Shown in pieces: positions 60,371 through 64,000 of a DNA stretch of 64,000 nt (position 1 is its first letter; every line of letters begins with the position of its first letter). The translations under genes were made by a program, and so were the position numbers. The DNA comes from a bacterium (lineage in GTDB: Bacteria; Planctomycetota; UBA1135; UBA2386). The stretch is taken from the NCBI GenBank assembly GCA_024743115.1, contig JANSXC010000005.1, positions 124,001 to 188,000 of the forward strand, given 5' to 3'. The notes below the pieces were generated by a model. The model did not search any database. It saw only the letters and a list, made by a program, of their open reading frames with translations, and was not told the origin of the DNA.

Positions 60371-60909
60371 CGCACTTCTCCGACCGGCGCCGAACTCGAC
60401 AGCGCGGCGCGCAAGGCAATTCGTGCCCGACGCGCATGGCTCGCTGCCGTGTTCTCAGGAATGTCCAACATGCTCGCGATCTCACCGAACGAATGGTCCA
60501 TGACGACGTGCAACAGGAGACAGGCGCGCGCGCTCGCGGACAGGGCCGCGAGGCCGTTCGCGAGTTCGTCGGACAGGCCGAGCCCATCCGCATCGAAACG
60601 GACGTCCGGCGACTGCGCGACCGGCGCGACTGGCGACTCGCACTCGCTGTCGACGTCGGCGACGAGCACGGGGCCACGGCGGCGCCGCCAGTTGGCGCCG
60701 ACATGCCGCGCGATCTGAGACAGCCAGGCCCGCACGTCACTGCCGGGGGTGAAATCCGTGCGGCGCTGCCAGGCCACGCGCGCGGTCTCCTGCACGAGAT
60801 CCGCGGCATCGTCGCGCCCGACCCAGGCCGCACCGAGAACCCAGAGCGAGCGCCCGTGCCGGGCGATCGCCGTCGTGAACTCATCGGGACCAAGGGTCTC
60901 GGGCGCCAT
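60367..60909 (-). CDS. ECF-type RNA polymerase sigma factor
   Basis: A 180-residue ECF sigma factor. Region 2 has VGRDDAADLVQETARVAWQR and VRAWLSQIARHVGANWRRRR; region 4 has MDHSFGEIASMLDIPENTAA with SHARRARIAL. It is translationally coupled to the membrane anti-sigma candidate downstream and lies 23 bases after a Cys-rich exported peptide gene, so the three genes probably form a regulatory unit. The target promoters are unknown. Confidence 0.9.
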   Translation of the reverse strand: MAPETLGPDEFTTAIARHGRSLWVLGAAWVGRDDAADLVQETARVAWQRRTDFTPGSDVRAWLSQIARHVGANWRRRRGPVLVADVDSECESPVAPVAQSPDVRFDADGLGLSDELANGLAALSASARACLLLHVVMDHSFGEIASMLDIPENTAASHARRARIALRAALSSSAPVGEVR

Positions 60910-60932
60910 GCCGTGACCAGCCTACCGTCGGG

Positions 60933-61241
60933 TCAGCGCGACGCCTTGCCGTCGCTGCAGCCGGACTGGCAGCAAGCGGGCGGAGCGGTCTCGCAGCACT
61001 CGGTCGCTGCACTCGACTCCGTGGCCGCCTCCGGGGTCGGCTCCGCGGCAGCCTCGTCCTCGCAGCAGCCCGGGGGGCAGCACTCCGGCGGGCAGCATTC
61101 GGGCGGGCAGATCTCGCAGCATTCCGGCGGGCAGCACTCCGGTGGGCAGCAGCCGGCGGCGCCGAGGCCACTGGCAACCGGAATCGCGGCGAACGCCGTG
61201 TAGAGGAACCAGGGGAATACCGATGTCAGCATCGTCTTCAT
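60933..61241 (-). CDS. Exported Cys-rich CCPPE-repeat peptide
   Basis: A 102-residue protein with an N-terminal signal (MLTSVFPWFLYTAFAAIPVA) followed by a run of CCPPE/CCPPG-type repeats at about residues 28-52. An acidic Glu/Ala/Thr linker and a second Cys cluster follow (ECCETAPPACCQSGC). More than one fifth of the mature residues are Cys, pointing to metal chelation, disulfide scaffolding or redox buffering. It heads the minus-strand cassette with the ECF sigma and Cys-containing anti-sigma candidate. The start at 61241 is chosen because the signal peptide begins there. Confidence 0.7.
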   Translation of the reverse strand: MKTMLTSVFPWFLYTAFAAIPVASGLGAAGCCPPECCPPECCEICPPECCPPECCPPGCCEDEAAAEPTPEAATESSAATECCETAPPACCQSGCSDGKASR

Positions 61242-61288
61242 GCCCGACTGATGTCGGGGCCTCGGACGATCCGTGCAGAAAACCCGGT

Positions 61289-62119
61289 TCATTCTTCGTC
61301 CCGGCCGCGCCGCCGCAGCCACGGCCAGGCGACCGTGATCAGCAGCCCGAAGAGCGACACCAGCGCCTTGACCGAATTGCCACGAGACCCCTCGCCCTGC
61401 CAGACCACCAGGAGCGTCGGGCAGTTCGCCAGACTGTGAAGACCGACGGCCCACCAGAGGTTGCGCGTGCGGATGTAGATCCAGGCCAGGAACAGACCCG
61501 AGCAGAGCAACATCGTCTGATCGCCGAGCACGGCGGGCCAGTCATCGTAGCGCTCACGGGCCAATCGATTCGGGATATGGGGCAAGGCGAACATGGCCGC
61601 AGAACCGAGCGCCGCGAGCGAAACGGCCTTGAACTGACCATGGCCACGCGCGAGCAACAACAGGAGGAACTGTGTCATGCAGAAGCCGCGGTAGATCGTC
61701 TCCTCGTAGAGCGCGTTCCCGAGCAGCTGGCCGAACAGGCGACCGATCGTCAGCTGCGGCGCCTCCAGGAGTTCGCCGAAGAGGGTCAGCTCGGACCAGT
61801 TGACGATCACGGCGACGATGTGGATTGCGACCCATACCACGAGCGTCATGAGCGCTCCCATGCCGAGGTCCCGCCGACACCAGCCGATATCGGCGAAGCG
61901 CAGGCCGGCGAGGCGGAACACCAACAGCCAGAGCAGGATCGTCGGCGCGCAAACCTGCAGGTTCGGAAACAGCAGCCCGTCACTCGCCCTCAGCAGGTAC
62001 CGGTAGTGCTCGTTGGCCATGAACCACTGGTTGACGAACCAGCTCCAGGGGTAGAGCACGAGGAGCACCGTGGCCAGCAACCAGGTCGGCGCGCGCCGGG
62101 TGTGCAGCAGGGCTACCAT
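61289..62119 (-). CDS. CPBP-family intramembrane metalloprotease
   Basis: A 276-residue polytopic membrane protein with the CPBP/Rce1-type motifs: EExxxR in NALYEETIYRGF, the second-motif His in MFALPHIP, and HSLANC as the third. About eight hydrophobic segments are present. Members cleave prenylated or other membrane peptides or modify bacteriocins; in most bacteria the substrate is unknown. The start at 62119 avoids overlap with the divergent gene at 62179. Confidence 0.88.
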   Translation of the reverse strand: MVALLHTRRAPTWLLATVLLVLYPWSWFVNQWFMANEHYRYLLRASDGLLFPNLQVCAPTILLWLLVFRLAGLRFADIGWCRRDLGMGALMTLVVWVAIHIVAVIVNWSELTLFGELLEAPQLTIGRLFGQLLGNALYEETIYRGFCMTQFLLLLLARGHGQFKAVSLAALGSAAMFALPHIPNRLARERYDDWPAVLGDQTMLLCSGLFLAWIYIRTRNLWWAVGLHSLANCPTLLVVWQGEGSRGNSVKALVSLFGLLITVAWPWLRRRGRDEE

Positions 62120-62178
62120 TCCGGCGGGCAGCCTACTCGCCCACGATCGCCGCCGGAGTCGACGATTCTTCAGGAACC

Positions 62179-62796
62179 ATGACCGCAGCCCGACGTTTCC
62201 TGTCCCCCATGGCGACCTCATGGCTCATGACCGGGTCTTTCACGGCGATGCTCACGCTGCTGCCGCCCCCCGCGCCCACCCCGATCCCCGACGTCCTGCT
62301 ACCCGGCCACAAACCGGTGCAGCACGAACTCGTGCTCGAATGGAACACAGCAGAGCTCGAACACCGCTTCGTCGCGTTCCCGGTCCGCGGGTTCCACGGT
62401 CACACGGTCATCGAACCGGGGCAGCCGTTCTCGTTCTCGAGCAAGTACGGCACAGCGATCTACGCCCTCCCCAGCGGCGCCGCCGTGCCGTCGGACCGGA
62501 CGGGGTTCGAGAACGCCAACTGGGCCGGAACGGGCGTGCCCGTGGGCGAAGTCGGTTCCGTCCCGATCGGCAACCCACTGACGCGCCTCGAGACCGTGCT
62601 ACGGGTGACAGGCGTCGGTGAGGCGGCGATCACGTTCGAACGCGTGCGCGAACAGCGCTTCGACGCCAATGGCAACGTGATCGGCCAACACGACGTTTGG
62701 TGGCTCGCGCTGTTCGCGGCCGCAGGCGCGACCCTGCTCGCGTTCGTCGTCGTGAGACAACGCGCGAACACGCCAACGAATCCGCACCCGGCATGA
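62179..62796 (+). CDS. Exported single-pass membrane protein, unknown function
   Basis: A 205-residue protein with an N-terminal signal-like stretch (WLMTGSFTAMLTLLPPP), an extracytoplasmic beta-rich part of about 135 residues (VQHELVLEWNTAELEHRFV, GQPFSFSSKYGTAIYALPSG), and a C-terminal transmembrane helix (VWWLALFAAAGATLLAFVVV) with a short basic tail. No family was recognised. An internal ATG at 62209 is a possible later start. It overlaps the next membrane protein gene by 4 bases (ATGA), so the two are co-expressed. Confidence 0.75.
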   Translation: MTAARRFLSPMATSWLMTGSFTAMLTLLPPPAPTPIPDVLLPGHKPVQHELVLEWNTAELEHRFVAFPVRGFHGHTVIEPGQPFSFSSKYGTAIYALPSGAAVPSDRTGFENANWAGTGVPVGEVGSVPIGNPLTRLETVLRVTGVGEAAITFERVREQRFDANGNVIGQHDVWWLALFAAAGATLLAFVVVRQRANTPTNPHPA

Positions 62797-63134
62797 GCGT
62801 ATTCCTGAGCTATCTGCCGCTGCTGCTGCTCACGATCGTCCTCGAACTCGTGATCGTGGCACTGCTCGTGCGCGGGCCGCAGCGCCGGACCGTGCTGCTC
62901 GGTTGCGTCGGCCTCAACCTCGTCACCCACCCGCTCGCGACGATCGCGTGCTGGAACTCGGGCTACCACGCCCTCGCGCTCGAACCCGTCGTCGTGCTCG
63001 CCGAATGGCTCGGCTATCGCGCCCTCCTCGGCCTCGGGACCGGCCGTGCGCTCGCCTGCTCCCTGCTGGCAAACCTCGTGACCACGATCGCCGGCGTGGC
63101 CATCGCCATCCTCCAACTGAGCCGCATGGCGTAG
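62793..63134 (+). CDS. Small polytopic membrane protein
   Basis: A 113-residue protein with four predicted helices (FLSYLPLLLLTIVLELVIVA, TVLLGCVGLNLVTHPLATI, ALEPVVVLAEWLGYRALLGL, ANLVTTIAGVAIAILQL). This plan is common to small planctomycetal and bacteroidete membrane proteins that accompany an exported partner. It starts within the stop of the upstream gene (ATGA), suggesting a two-protein membrane complex. The function is unknown. Confidence 0.8.
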   Translation: MSVFLSYLPLLLLTIVLELVIVALLVRGPQRRTVLLGCVGLNLVTHPLATIACWNSGYHALALEPVVVLAEWLGYRALLGLGTGRALACSLLANLVTTIAGVAIAILQLSRMA

Positions 63135-63162
63135 TTCGGGGCCCGTGCGCTACGCTGCGCCC

Positions 63163-63948
63163 ATGCCCGCGCACCTCGCCGTTCGCAGTCTCACGCTCCT
63201 GTCCGTTGCCGTCCTCGGCGCTGCCCCGGCCATCTTCGACGGACCGACCACGGTCCAGAATCCGGCTCTGCCCAAGGCGTTCATCGACGGTGCCGGCTGG
63301 CAGAAGCTGACGCTGCTCGACTTCGTGAACGTCAACGGCCGCGCCGACACGTGGAGCGAACAGGACGGCGTGATCACTTGCACGGGCAAGCCACTCGGCG
63401 GCGCGCGCACGCAGAAGCAGTACGGCAACTTCGAGATGGTGCTCGAGTGGAAGCACCATCAGCACGCGGGCAACTCGGGACTGTTCGTCTGGTGCCCCGA
63501 GTCCGCGTTCACCGATCTGCCGCCGGGCAAGCTGCCGCGCAGCGGCATCGAAGTGCAGATCCTCGACCTCGGCTACGAGGAGAACTGGAAGAAGTCGAAC
63601 GGCAAGCACTCGGACTGGTTCACGAGCCACGGCGACGTGTTTCCCGTCGGCGCCTCGAAGATGACCGCGCTCCGGCCGCAGATCGTCTACCAGGACGAGG
63701 CCGGGCAGTCGTACAGCGTCGGCAGCAAGAAGAGCCAGCGCAGCTTCCCCACGCCGCGACTGACGAAACGCGCCGGCGAGTGGAACCACTACTACGTGCG
63801 TGCGATCAACGGCGAGGTCCGGCTCTGGGTCAACGGCCAGGAGGTCAACGGCGGCCGCGAGTGCCAGCCCGCGAAGGGCTACCTCGCGCTCGAAGCCGAA
63901 GGCGCGAAGATCGAGTTCCGCAACCTCCGGATTCGCGAACTGCCGTAG
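63163..63948 (+). CDS. DUF1080 (3-keto-disaccharide hydrolase-like) exported protein
   Basis: A 261-residue protein with a signal peptide (SLTLLSVAVLGAAPAI) and one DUF1080 concanavalin-like domain: WQKLTLLDFVNVNGRADTWS, GVITCTGKPLGG, EMVLEWKHHQHAGNSGLF, SGIEVQILDLGYE and the C-terminal GYLALEAEGAKIEFRNLRIR. The family is strongly expanded in Planctomycetota and includes glycoside hydrolases acting on 3-keto sugars. The ATG at 63163 is preferred to GTG 63145, giving a signal peptide of normal length. Confidence 0.92.
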   Translation: MPAHLAVRSLTLLSVAVLGAAPAIFDGPTTVQNPALPKAFIDGAGWQKLTLLDFVNVNGRADTWSEQDGVITCTGKPLGGARTQKQYGNFEMVLEWKHHQHAGNSGLFVWCPESAFTDLPPGKLPRSGIEVQILDLGYEENWKKSNGKHSDWFTSHGDVFPVGASKMTALRPQIVYQDEAGQSYSVGSKKSQRSFPTPRLTKRAGEWNHYYVRAINGEVRLWVNGQEVNGGRECQPAKGYLALEAEGAKIEFRNLRIRELP

Positions 63949-64000
63949 TTCGCGAATCCAAAGCCGACCAACCGAAGTCGGCCAACCTGGGCGAGCCGAC

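Overview
The window is GC-rich (roughly two thirds G+C by eye) and gene-dense. The gene content points to a member of the Planctomycetota, probably one of its motile lineages. Supporting this are a formylglycine sulfatase, a DUF1080 protein, a sigma factor fused to an extracytoplasmic domain, a Ser/Thr kinase with a TPR-like tail, several ECF sigma factors, and large secreted proteins with no recognised fold. This assignment is inferred from gene families only; there is no rRNA gene in the window. No tRNA, IS element, phage gene or CRISPR array was seen.

Layout. 1-1015: end of a secreted protein gene. 1337-4208: SDR, enoyl-CoA hydratase and acyl-CoA dehydrogenase. 4177-5703 (minus): motB and motA. 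5938-7508: PaaK-like acyl-CoA ligase plus a small protein. 7540-11986: sulfatase, membrane-tethered ECF sigma factor, DUF2237. 12016-22957 (minus): a ten-gene run, mostly with 4-base start/stop overlaps, holding two NtrC-type sigma-54 activators, two soluble histidine kinases, another response regulator, three TPR or coiled-coil envelope proteins, a metallophosphoesterase and PyrK. 23173-30446: three 275-residue flagellins (an amidohydrolase lies between the second and third), FliD, FliS and a FliT-sized protein. 30495-35471: TPR kinase, ECF sigma, secreted protein. 36196-39376: TPR protein and a large multidomain glycosyltransferase. 39482-48959: housekeeping genes (BirA, D-amino-acid oxidase, NadE, IspH, Apt) mixed with a likely pseudogene, a Fic-like protein without its catalytic motif, a secreted protein and a 527-residue membrane protein. 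48960-49623: a 664-base leader with a class I cyclic-di-GMP (GEMM) riboswitch. 49624-52730: sigma-28 (FliA/WhiG), HDOD protein, small ORF, CheC-like/receiver-like protein. 52747-63948: mini-DHp protein, metallophosphoesterase, membrane proteins, fatty-acid enzymes, secreted proteins, an ECF/anti-sigma pair led by a Cys-rich peptide, a CPBP protease and DUF1080.

How the genes fit together. The strongest theme is motility control. Motor, flagellin, cap, chaperone, sigma-28, chemotaxis-like and sigma-54 two-component genes are spread over about 48 kb. Sigma-28-like promoter sequences (TCAAG-type -35, N11-13, CCGA-type -10) precede motA, the flagellins and fliD, and also the otherwise anonymous 527-residue membrane protein. 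The sigma-28 gene itself appears to sit behind a c-di-GMP riboswitch, which would place the whole late regulon under second-messenger control. This circuit is inferred from sequence and untested.
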